Position numbers and translations under genes: made by a program
Part shown: positions 16,101-23,000 of the stretch, in pieces
Layout: each line of letters opens with the position of its first letter
How positions within the stretch are numbered: the stretch's first letter is position 1
Assembly (NCBI GenBank): GCA_016220035.1
Contig: JACRIO010000185.1
Span: forward strand, 1-33,234
Direction of reading: 5' to 3'
Source of the DNA: Planctomycetota bacterium
Lineage (GTDB): Bacteria > Planctomycetota > UBA1135 > GCA-002686595
DNA length: 33,234 nt
Notes under the pieces: generated by a model
The model's database searches: none
What the model was told of the DNA's origin: nothing
What the model saw: the letters and a program-made list of their open reading frames with translations, nothing else

Positions 16101-18393
16101 GAACACGATCCTCGTGTTGCGCAACCCGCGCATGCGGCAAGGCGAGAAGGAAGTGCGCGCGCTGTGGGCGCTCTTCTGGGTCGACCGCGAGGAGTGGAGG
16201 CGGCGCGGCGAGAAGGCCATGAAGGAGAAGGCGCAGGGCAGCGACTTGCGCGTCACCGAGCCCGAGCTGCAGCCCGAGGACCCGCGGCGCGACGCGAACA
16301 AGAGCCCCGCGGAACGCTTCGCCGACCTACGCAAGCACGAGATCGCGAAGGTGCTCTCCGAGATGTACCTCGAGGGCAACATGGAGTTCTCGGAGGCGGG
16401 CGAGCGTGTCGCGCGCGCCGCCTCCTTGTACCTCGACCTCAAGGAAGGCCGCGGTTGGGCGCAGGACGCCGACATCATCCGGGACATCAAGATCCGCGGG
16501 AAGTCGCAGCGCTTCCGGGCCAAGGCGCAGTGGATGAGCATCGGCCCGGACCTCTCGCTGCGCGCCGATCGCGCCGTGCTCACCTCGTGCGAGTACGACG
16601 ATCCGCACTACGTGATCGAGACGCACGACCTGCGGATGAAGCCGCCGCGCAAAGGGGGGAGCAAGAGCTTCTACGTCGCGGCGAAGGACAACGCGCTGCG
16701 CTTCGGCGGCAGTTGGGCGATGCCTCTGCCGCCGCTCTACGCGGGCAGCGACGAGAACGGCTACCCGTTCATCGGCGACTTGAACTTCGGCAACACGGCG
16801 CGCTTCGGCACGGCGTTGCGCTCGTCCTTCAACCTGCCGCTCGGCAGCGTGGGCAAGGGCATCGGCGGCCTGTTCAACAAGTTCCTCGACCTGCCTTCGG
16901 TCGAGATCCCCGATGGGCGATGGAAGCTCGACGCGGGTTATCTCGGCTCGCGCGGCGTGCTGCTCGGCACGGGGCTCGAGTACGTCGTGCGCGAACCGCT
17001 GAAGGACGATCCGCGCGGCGGCCGCGTCCTCTTCCACTTCGATTCGTCGATCGACGGGATCCCCGATCGTCAGGAGGACAAGGGCCTCGTCCGTGTCGAC
17101 CCCGACGACCGCTCGCTCCTGCGCTCGTGGTTCCGCGCGCGCGGCCGCTGGGCTCCGACGGAGCGGCGGTGGTGGGACTTGGCGCTCTCGAAGCAGTCCG
17201 ACGCCGGCGTGCAGTCGGAGTTCTTCGAGCGCGACTTCCTCGAGTACGAGCAGAAGGACAATTACCTCCACTACCGATCGACGTGGAGCGATTGGTATCT
17301 GCACGCGAGCGCGAAGGTGCTGTTCGAGGACCGCACCGACATCGAGGAGCTGCCCTCCGCCGGACTCGCGCGCGGCCGCACGCCGATCGGCCACGTCGGC
17401 GAGCTCCCGCTCTACTACACGTCGCAGACGACGGCCGGGTACTTGCGCCGTCGCGACGGCGATCCGCTCTACTTCCCGGCGTTCCCCGACGGCCTCGGGA
17501 GCCGCGACGTCGTGCGCGCCGACACGCGTCAGCGCCTGGAGCTCCCGTTCGACGTCGGCCTCGCGAATCTGCGCGCGACGCCCTTCGTGGAGGGCCGTTT
17601 CACCGCGTGGGACCGCGGCGTCGACGAGACGCAGTCGCCCGTGCGCGTGGGGGCGCTCGCCGGCGTCGAGCTCGGCACCACGTTCTGGAAGCGCTTCTCC
17701 AACGGAAGCCTCCACGCGATCGAACCGCAGCTCTCGCTCTGGGGCGACCTCGGCGTCGAGAAGACGGGCGGCGATCCCGTGCGCTTCGACCACGTCGAGG
17801 ATCCGATCGAGGGCCGCTTCGCCGAGCTCGCGCTGCGCTCTCGCTGGTGGAAGCCGCAGAGCAAGGAGCACCTCGACATCGATCTGCGCCAGGCGTACGG
17901 CACGGACCTGGCCGCCGGTCAGCGCGAGGGTTTCCAGCCCGTCGCCGTGCTGGGCGAGTTCCTCACCTTCGCGGGCAGCGTGCCCATCGGGTTCACGCAC
18001 GACGCGCGCTACGACCTGCGCGAGAACGAAACCGAGTACTCGCGCACGTTCGTCGGCTTCGAGCCGGTGCACGACTGGGGCCTCGAGTTCGGCTACCACC
18101 TCGGACGCGACGACACGCATGTCGTGCTCTACGAAGCGGCGTCGTTCGGGACGCGGTATCGCGCGACACAGAAGTGGGAGCTCGAGTTCGACATGTCGTA
18201 CTCGCTGTCGGACTCGCGCGGTCTGAGCAACTCGTTCCTCCTCCGGCGCATCGGCCACGACTTCATCATGGAGACGGAGGTCGGTTACCGCGCGGGCGAA
18301 GGCGCGAGCTTCAACATCAACTTGAAGCCGCAGTTCGCGTGGAAGCGCTCGAGCCTCGGCCTGATCGACCGCTGGCTCGGGGTCTACCACTGA
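13150..18393 (+). CDS. lptD: Giant single-chain LptC-LptA-LptD-like LPS transport protein
   Basis: A 1747-residue protein. Residues 3-22 form one hydrophobic helix (LLLFLLLFGAGVSVLVWYV) with no clear signal-peptidase site. About 60-240 resemble an LptC periplasmic domain. About 300-400 look like an LptA/OstA unit (GDTFRAHHAEFTF...GVLDGNVVLESSGDVFRGDAATF). About 400-1000 repeat the same pattern (alternating xAxxA and GxV strands), as expected of a long beta-jellyroll stack. About 1075-1747 resemble LptD: an OstA segment (MYLEGNMEFSEAGERV), LTSCEYDDPHYVI (compare the SC-x3-DP of LptD), a MPLPPLY block and then many aromatic-rich strands to the end. In E. coli kdsD-kdsC are followed by separate lptC and lptA; here one gene occupies that slot. 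If the helix is not cut, one chain would join inner and outer membranes. Domain limits are estimates by eye. LptB, LptF and LptG are not in the window. Confidence 0.8.
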   Translation: MKKLLLFLLLFGAGVSVLVWYVQKDAPKVEPRKQSTTQVPPDFTEIPVTPSKPGGQQGAVGVVLRGRTDFTVFSSDDPEHGKPLYDVHADDLNLVEANVYDAKNLSVVVHDVEKQRVRFELASPSTRLPIPLAQGKFSLGDGKAVEFSNASMTLHEGAPIVPLTLATPKLVWRLKEERLVDRIESTDRVEFDGKGFHAEGTGFDLDQDRGELVLTRDGLVRLDLEQGGKAVLRATGGGPIRVKRALTSAGMPDEDQELELVTTEGAKFEVKGEEPLVLDASTLRLHGRGGAKDLADFRLARIEALEDVVATSRGDTFRAHHAEFTFHAPSKAPSNETTAKHENRLERGVLDGNVVLESSGDVFRGDAATFHFDGAGQLTNAEISGSPSGEIVLGKYLGARPAPGELERKLQDAKARLSGTGPLVVTFAGDTGLELAGPGVLAVEEMQFVLRAGGQLKGSVRKDKKGGALDALGGVAVEYVDTRLTTEKLHLGLELLEPGKEAVVATTSGATTITGTPSGKGKVTLVADEGLEARTSQGRLSIPIARRVTLKAEGPDGFDASANRVNDLDWDTKEFVAEGAVHFNGAQGDGNAERAVVHGKDSVELYGVPGDPARWVLARRETKKGPFTAEARALEITAKGEEVHARGEVVCDLGAGAEHYELASGALDLVLDPLPPGVDASSATERTYHAKATNNVRATFTSLDRRGELQCQNLAVDGTARKTAEAARLGDSDLRAEGAVTVDWSPRAVAASPTGLRGSGDRFTLDRERRGRLESFEGRKVEARGTLGDAGQPYAMHATWIDFDEHHVDAADVVVGIDPGAGELPPGKPAVLQLTTKRFRADEKQIVLDGDAHATGRTGQGEGWTIDAGKLRITGDFRRETKLDDQAIELIEATGGFTAELADRARAVGDTLRGNAKQTRIEGSPARLELVARMGAMLESAWIQYDAENLLLATDRGRLVPVTADARDAWSVTYESLQPFARGENTILVLRNPRMRQGEKEVRALWALFWVDREEWRRRGEKAMKEKAQGSDLRVTEPELQPEDPRRDANKSPAERFADLRKHEIAKVLSEMYLEGNMEFSEAGERVARAASLYLDLKEGRGWAQDADIIRDIKIRGKSQRFRAKAQWMSIGPDLSLRADRAVLTSCEYDDPHYVIETHDLRMKPPRKGGSKSFYVAAKDNALRFGGSWAMPLPPLYAGSDENGYPFIGDLNFGNTARFGTALRSSFNLPLGSVGKGIGGLFNKFLDLPSVEIPDGRWKLDAGYLGSRGVLLGTGLEYVVREPLKDDPRGGRVLFHFDSSIDGIPDRQEDKGLVRVDPDDRSLLRSWFRARGRWAPTERRWWDLALSKQSDAGVQSEFFERDFLEYEQKDNYLHYRSTWSDWYLHASAKVLFEDRTDIEELPSAGLARGRTPIGHVGELPLYYTSQTTAGYLRRRDGDPLYFPAFPDGLGSRDVVRADTRQRLELPFDVGLANLRATPFVEGRFTAWDRGVDETQSPVRVGALAGVELGTTFWKRFSNGSLHAIEPQLSLWGDLGVEKTGGDPVRFDHVEDPIEGRFAELALRSRWWKPQSKEHLDIDLRQAYGTDLAAGQREGFQPVAVLGEFLTFAGSVPIGFTHDARYDLRENETEYSRTFVGFEPVHDWGLEFGYHLGRDDTHVVLYEAASFGTRYRATQKWELEFDMSYSLSDSRGLSNSFLLRRIGHDFIMETEVGYRAGEGASFNINLKPQFAWKRSSLGLIDRWLGVYH

Positions 18394-18455
18394 ACCCGCG
18401 CCGTCGTGAACGTGGCGCGCTCCCCGCGGCGCGGCCATACTGACGAGCCCTCTCC

Positions 18456-18563
18456 ATGCTGGCTTTCCTCCAAGACATCGGTTGGCGCGAGTCGCTCGTG
18501 ATCGTGATGGTCACGGCGGTCTTCCTCGGCCTGCGCGCGCGCAAGGCGCTGTACAAGCGGTGA
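18456..18563 (+). CDS. Very small single-span membrane protein
   Basis: A 35-residue ORF, too short for most gene finders, reading MLAFLQDIGWRESLVIVMVT then AVFLGLRARKALYKR. It has one hydrophobic segment (about 13-26) and a basic end (positive inside). It starts 62 nt after the Lpt gene and its stop overlaps the next GTG by 4 nt (GTGA), the same coupling seen at three other junctions of this operon; that is the best evidence that it is translated. Function is not known. Confidence 0.55.
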   Translation: MLAFLQDIGWRESLVIVMVTAVFLGLRARKALYKR

Positions 18564-18757
18564 AGCGGCTCGCTCGATACTTGTCCGGGCGCACGGACGG
18601 CGAGCTCGTGGTGACCGCTGCGTTGGGAATCGTGGCAATTGCATTCACCGTGTTCGCTTCCTTCAAGCCCGAGGCCGCCGACCTCTTGTTCGCCATCTGG
18701 GTCGCGCTCCTAGCGGTCTGCTTTCTGATCCTCCACTGGCTCCGGCGGCCCGCATGA
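18560..18757 (+). CDS. Small two-span membrane protein
   Basis: A 65-residue protein from the GTG at 18560, reading VKRLARYLSGRTDGELVVTA and then two hydrophobic segments (about residues 17-34 and 42-60) ending HWLRRPA. It overlaps the preceding 35-residue ORF by 4 nt (GTGA) and the following TatA/B-like gene by 4 nt (ATGA), so all three are probably translated together. I do not recognise a family. A start at the upstream ATG (18482) would run inside the 35-residue ORF in another frame and is less likely. Confidence 0.6.
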   Translation: MKRLARYLSGRTDGELVVTAALGIVAIAFTVFASFKPEAADLLFAIWVALLAVCFLILHWLRRPA

Positions 18758-19278
18758 CCCTCGCGCTCATCGGCAACCTCGACACGACCGAGCTCATCGT
18801 CGTCGTCATCGCCGCCGTGCTCATCTTCGGCAAGCGCCTGCCGCAGGTCGCCGCGCAGGCGGGAGCGCAGATCGGCAAGCTCCGCCGCCAGCTCGACACC
18901 GCGTGGCGCGATTCCGGCGTCGACAAGGAAGTGCGCGAGGTCCAGCGCAGCATCGACACGCTCCGCGACGCGATCCCGCGCGACCTCTCCGCCGGTTCGC
19001 TTGCGCGCACCGCCGCGAACGAGTTCCAGCGGCGCGTCGACATCAATCAATCACGGCTCGAGGAGACGGCGTCGGCGACGGCCGAAGCGGCGGCCGGGAC
19101 GACGACCCAGGTTTCGTCGCCCGAGCTCTCGACGCCGCCCGTCCCGGTCGCGCCGGCCGCGCCCGCGGCCGAGAGCGCGCTCACCGATCCGATCGTGCTC
19201 CCGCGCAGCCTGCCCCAAGGCGTCGAAGCACGCACCACGGACGGCGCGGCGGGCGAGAGCGCGCCGTCCGGCGCATGA
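18754..19278 (+). CDS. tatA: TatA/TatB-like twin-arginine translocase subunit
   Basis: A 174-residue protein. Residues 12-26 (ELIVVVIAAVLIFG) form the single membrane span, followed by the FGKRLPQVA hinge and an amphipathic helix (about 30-65), the hallmark TatA/B layout. Family knowledge: TatA forms the translocation pore element and TatB is part of the receptor complex, exporting folded proteins. The long tail (after about 105) is Ala/Pro/Ser-rich and unstructured in appearance. The acidic Glu within the span is at the start (TTELIVV), which leans towards TatB-like. TatC is not in the window. It overlaps the upstream gene by 4 nt. Confidence 0.8.
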   Translation: MTLALIGNLDTTELIVVVIAAVLIFGKRLPQVAAQAGAQIGKLRRQLDTAWRDSGVDKEVREVQRSIDTLRDAIPRDLSAGSLARTAANEFQRRVDINQSRLEETASATAEAAAGTTTQVSSPELSTPPVPVAPAAPAAESALTDPIVLPRSLPQGVEARTTDGAAGESAPSGA

Positions 19279-19303
19279 GGCTTGGCGAGTAGACTCCCCG
19301 CGC

Positions 19304-20230
19304 GTGTTCCGCCTCGGCTACGACACGAACGGCCTCGCCCACCACCGCGTGGAGGACGCGCTGCGCCTGCTCGCGAAGCTCGGCTACGGCGGTGTCGCGA
19401 TCACGCCCGACGTGGGCCAACTCGACCTCTACCGGCTCGACCGCGCGGAGGTCCGGCGCGTGCGACGGCTCGCGCGCGAGCTCGACCTCGAGCTCGTGGT
19501 CGAGACCGGCGCGCGATACCTGATGGACCCGGAGCACAAGCACGCGCCGACGCTGCTCGCGCCCGCGGCCCGCGACCGCGCGCGGCGCGTCGACTTCCTC
19601 CGCCGCTCGATCGACCTCGCGCACGACCTCGGCGCTCCGCTGGTCTCGCTCTGGTCGGGGGCGGAGCCGTCCGGGGCGACCGGCGACCCGCCGGGACCGA
19701 CGCCGGGAGTGGGCGACCTCGTGCGGCGCCGCACGCGCTCCCGCCGCGGCGGATCCGCCGCCGTCGCGCGCGGTTGGGACCGGCTCGTCGCGGGACTCCG
19801 CCCCGTGCTCGACCACGCCCGCGGCGCGCGGGTCCGGGTCGGCTTCGAGCCCGAGCCGGGCATGTTCGTCGAGCGCCCGACCGGCTACCTGGAGTTGCGC
19901 CGGCGCCTCGGAGCGCGCGCGGACGAGCTCGGGCTGACCCTGGACGTCGGCCACCTCTTGGCGACCCGGGACCTGCCCGTTGACCGCCAGATACGCGCCT
20001 TGGGGCCGTACCTCGCCCACGTGCAGCTCGACGACACCGCGGTCGGCCGGCACGAGCACCGCATGTTCGGCCAGGGCGACTTGAAGCTCCGGAGCACGCT
20101 GCGCGCCCTGACCCAGGTGCCCTTCACCGGCCTCGCCGCCGTCGAGCTCTCGCGCGACAGCCATCGGGGCGCGGCCGCGGCCGGCGAGGCCCTCGAACGC
20201 CTTCGTCGCGCCGACCCGAGCGAGCGCTGA
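19304..20230 (+). CDS. Sugar phosphate isomerase/epimerase-like TIM-barrel protein
   Basis: A 308-residue protein starting at a GTG. It begins VFRLGYDTNGLAHHRVEDAL and continues LAKLGYGGVAITPDVGQLDL. VRVGFEPEPGMFVE (a metal-ligand Glu), LTLDVGHLLATRDLPVD (Asp and His), and VQLDDTAVGRHEHRMFGQGD (Asp, His) form the usual xylose-isomerase-like metal site. A closing AAVELSRDSH gives the last Glu. The ligands seem complete, so an active enzyme is likely; the substrate is unknown. It follows the TatA/B gene by 25 nt and is probably the end of the operon. The N-terminus is short, and no signal peptide is visible. Confidence 0.8.
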   Translation: MFRLGYDTNGLAHHRVEDALRLLAKLGYGGVAITPDVGQLDLYRLDRAEVRRVRRLARELDLELVVETGARYLMDPEHKHAPTLLAPAARDRARRVDFLRRSIDLAHDLGAPLVSLWSGAEPSGATGDPPGPTPGVGDLVRRRTRSRRGGSAAVARGWDRLVAGLRPVLDHARGARVRVGFEPEPGMFVERPTGYLELRRRLGARADELGLTLDVGHLLATRDLPVDRQIRALGPYLAHVQLDDTAVGRHEHRMFGQGDLKLRSTLRALTQVPFTGLAAVELSRDSHRGAAAAGEALERLRRADPSER

Positions 20231-20428
20231 AACCAGCTCCAAGTCGTTGTCCGGCAAGGCTTCGAGGGCCACTCGCCCGCGCGCGCCACCCCCGCTGAGG
20301 CCCTGGGAACCGGGGTCGGAGCGACCGCCCACGAACCCTGACGAAGGCCCGACTTGTCCCAGCGGGACCCTCCCGAGCAGAATGAGCCCGTTCGACGCCG
20401 CCGCACGGCGTCCAGCAGAGGAGACCGC

Positions 20429-20656
20429 ATGGACACCCAGGAGCAGCCCAACGGCTTGCAGATCTGCCCCACCCGCATCGATGGGGCGCCGGTCCTGTTC
20501 GCCCACAAGGTCACCCCGACCCAGTGCCAGGACCGGCAGCGCGGGCACTACCACAAGTGCTTCACCTGCGCGCACAACAACGCCTTCGTCTCCAACCACG
20601 GACGGGTCGAGTCCGCGCCGCGCCCGGCGGCGCCGAAGAAGGTCCAGGTCGGCTGA
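20429..20656 (+). CDS. Small Cys/His-rich protein, possible zinc binder
   Basis: A 75-residue protein with an RBS (AGGAG about 7 nt before the ATG). Residues 13-49 contain C13, C33, H40, H42, C44, C47 and H49, with the core QCQDRQRGHYHKCFTCAHNN. The CFTC pair plus an upstream Cys is consistent with one zinc site. I do not recognise the family. It is preceded by a 198-nt non-coding gap in which I see no clear signal. Codon use looks like its neighbours. Confidence 0.65.
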   Translation: MDTQEQPNGLQICPTRIDGAPVLFAHKVTPTQCQDRQRGHYHKCFTCAHNNAFVSNHGRVESAPRPAAPKKVQVG

Positions 20657-20737
20657 CGCGCGGGCCGTCCTCGGCCATCGGCGGTGAAGCACGCGCGGGC
20701 GCCCGCTCCACGCCCCGGAGTCGATCGAGAAGTCGTC

Positions 20738-21565
20738 ATGAGCCCGTCCCCCGGAGCACGCCACCTCACGCTTCTCCTCGTGCTCGTTCTCGGGGCCTGC
20801 TCGACACCGCGCATCGACCTCGCGGGTTGGCGGGCGCGGACGACGCGCGAACGCCCAGTCGCGGAGCGACGGGAGCTCGCGGCCGACCGCGCCGAGGTCG
20901 AGCAATTGCGCTCCGCGGATGAGCTCGCCCGCGCGCGCGAACTCGCCCTCGCCCTCGCGGCCGAGCATCCGAACGAAGGCGCCGTGCTCACGCTCGCCTC
21001 GCGCGCGGAGTCGGACGGCGTGTTCCTCTTCCCCGAGAAGGACACGGACGCGCGCAACCACGCCGCGGCGAGCGCGCTCGACTTCGCGGAGCGCGCGTGG
21101 GAGTTCGGTGAGCGCTCGGTCCCGGCCCGGGCGCAACTCGCGTGGGCGCTCGGCACGACGACCCACCTCCAGCCGATGAGCGCGCGCAGCGAGCACGCGC
21201 GCCGGATCCTCGCCGTCGCGACGGCGGTCCGCGCGGAGGAGCCGGAGAACGCGACGGCGCTCGCGACGCTGGCGGTGCTGAACCTGCGGCTCGAGACGCT
21301 GCCCTGGATCGCGAAGCTCATGGCCTCGGGCCTGCCGGAGTCGAGCCTTGCCGTCGCGGAGGACTGCGCGCGCCGCGCGGTCGCGGCCGCTCCGAGTCGC
21401 GAGAACCGGATGATCCTCGCCAAGGTGCTGATCGCCGCCGAGCGCGAGAAGGAAGCGCTCACCGTGGTGGAGGAAGCGCTCGCCGCGCCGCCCGCCTACC
21501 CGCGCGATCACGCGTTGGAGCCGGCGGTGCGCGCGCTCCTCGCGAAGCTCGGCGGAGCACGCTGA
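20738..21565 (+). CDS. Lipoprotein with TPR-like helical repeats
   Basis: A 275-residue exported lipoprotein. Residues 1-21 are a signal peptide with the lipobox LGAC (Cys at 21), reading HLTLLLVLVLGAC. The mature part is helical, with Ala-rich pairs such as ARELALALAAEHPNEGAVLT, AWALGTTTHLQPM and ILAKVLIAAEREKEALTVV, suggesting TPR-like repeats. The function is unknown; such proteins often scaffold envelope complexes. Upstream in-frame ATG (20684) would put 18 residues before the lipobox region, so 20738 is chosen. It stands 229 nt before the FBP aldolase/phosphatase gene. Confidence 0.72.
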   Translation: MSPSPGARHLTLLLVLVLGACSTPRIDLAGWRARTTRERPVAERRELAADRAEVEQLRSADELARARELALALAAEHPNEGAVLTLASRAESDGVFLFPEKDTDARNHAAASALDFAERAWEFGERSVPARAQLAWALGTTTHLQPMSARSEHARRILAVATAVRAEEPENATALATLAVLNLRLETLPWIAKLMASGLPESSLAVAEDCARRAVAAAPSRENRMILAKVLIAAEREKEALTVVEEALAAPPAYPRDHALEPAVRALLAKLGGAR

Positions 21566-21794
21566 AGCTCGGCGTCGATCGACGACGGCGTGTCGGTCGC
21601 GCGTCGTAGCCGCGGCTCGGCCCATCGGCGGAGCACCCTTCGACCGTGTGCGCCGCGCGTGCGCGCCGAGTACGAACAGCGCCCGGTGCCTCGCTCCTTC
21701 CGCACGGACGAGGAATGCGCGTTCGAGCGGCTTCCGCGCGGGCTTTTTCGCTCGTCGCGGCGCGCGCGCACGTCCCGGGAAGGGAGCGGGCTCC

Positions 21795-22931
21795 ATGAAG
21801 ATCACGTTGAGCGTCATCAAGGCCGACATCGGCTCCATCGGCGGCCACATCCGCCCGTCGGACAGGCTGATCGACAGCGTGGACTCGTCGGTGCGCCACG
21901 CGGGCGGGGGTTTCCTGCTCGACCACTACGTCGGGACGACCGGCGACGACATCGCGATCCTCATGACGCACACGTACGGCGTCGGCGCGAAAGCGGTGCA
22001 CGAGCTCGCGTGGAACGCGTTCGTCGAGGGCACGCGCGTCGCGCAGGAGCAGGGGCTCTACGGCGCGGGCCAGGACCTCCTGAAGACGTCGTTTTCGGGC
22101 AACGTGCGCGGCATGGGGCCGGCGGTGGCGGAGATCGAGTTCGAGGAGCGCGCGAACGAGCCGTTCCTCCTCTTCGCGGCCGACAAGACCGACCCGGGCG
22201 CGTACGACCTGCCGCTCTACCTCGCGTTCGCCGACCCGATGAACACGCCGGGCCTCCTGCTCGCGCCGACGATGAGCGCGGGCTTCCGCTTCACGATCAT
22301 GGACGTGAACTGCACCGAGGGCGATCGCGTGATCGAGCTCGACGCGCCCGAGGAGCTGTACGACATCGCGGCGCTGCTGCGCGATCCGGAGCGCTACGTG
22401 ATCGAGTCCGTGCGCTCGCGCCGGACGAGCGAGCAGGCCGTGGCGGCCTCGACGTCGCGCCTGCACAACATCGCGGGCAAGTACACGGGCAAGGACGATC
22501 CGGTGATGCTCGTGCGCGTGCAGAAGGACTTCCCCGCGACGGGCGAGGTGCTCGCGCCGTTCTCGATCGGGCATTTCGTCGCGGGAGCGATGCGCGGCTC
22601 GCACCAGATGCCGTTGATGCCGGTCAAACTCTCGTCGGGCATCAGTTGGTTCGACGGACCGCCGATCGTGAGCTGCGCCGCGTTCTGCGTGCACGAAGGC
22701 AAGCTCACCGAGCCCGTCGACGTGTTCGATCATCCGTTCTGGGACGCCGTCCGCGAAAACGTCGCGGCGAAGGCGATCGACATGCGCCGCCAAGGGTTCT
22801 TCGGCGCGGCGATGCTGCCGATGGCGGAGCTCGAGTACACGGGCATCGTCGAGAAGCTCGCCGTGCTCGATCGCCGCTTCCGCCTGCGGCGCGCGGCCGA
22901 AGCGCGTGAACCGGTGCTCGTGCACGGCTGA
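21795..22931 (+). CDS. fbp: Fructose-1,6-bisphosphate aldolase/phosphatase (archaeal type)
   Basis: A 378-residue protein of the bifunctional FBPA/P (class V FBPase) family. Clear blocks: KADIGSIGGHIRPSDRL near the N-terminus; GDDIAILMTHTYGVGAKAVH with Asp metal ligands; AADKTDPGAYDLPLYLAFAD; and KYTGKDDPVMLVRVQKDFPA, where Tyr230 and Lys233 match the Tyr and Schiff-base Lys described in this family, followed by MRGSHQMPLMPV. Family knowledge: it condenses DHAP and GAP and dephosphorylates FBP in one active site, pushing carbon to gluconeogenesis. It occurs mainly in archaea and in deep-branching or thermophilic bacteria. The ATG at 21795 follows a GGAAGGGAG RBS-like stretch. It is followed by a PAC2 gene, also of a family common in archaea. 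Confidence 0.93.
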   Translation: MKITLSVIKADIGSIGGHIRPSDRLIDSVDSSVRHAGGGFLLDHYVGTTGDDIAILMTHTYGVGAKAVHELAWNAFVEGTRVAQEQGLYGAGQDLLKTSFSGNVRGMGPAVAEIEFEERANEPFLLFAADKTDPGAYDLPLYLAFADPMNTPGLLLAPTMSAGFRFTIMDVNCTEGDRVIELDAPEELYDIAALLRDPERYVIESVRSRRTSEQAVAASTSRLHNIAGKYTGKDDPVMLVRVQKDFPATGEVLAPFSIGHFVAGAMRGSHQMPLMPVKLSSGISWFDGPPIVSCAAFCVHEGKLTEPVDVFDHPFWDAVRENVAAKAIDMRRQGFFGAAMLPMAELEYTGIVEKLAVLDRRFRLRRAAEAREPVLVHG

Positions 22932-23000
22932 TCCGGCTTCGCACGCGGACTTCGGCGCACGCGGCGCGCCAGGAAGGCCGCGAACACGGGAGGACGGTCC

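Noticed and set aside
14991-18443. An 1150-codon plus-strand ORF in another frame of the Lpt-like gene
   Set aside because: Its product is dominated by Arg/Ala/Gly with no recognisable motif, whereas the overlapping frame has LptD-like motifs.
19181-21850. An 889-codon minus-strand ORF
   Set aside because: It runs across four plus-strand genes with clear families and has the Arg/His/Asp-rich make-up of a shadow frame.
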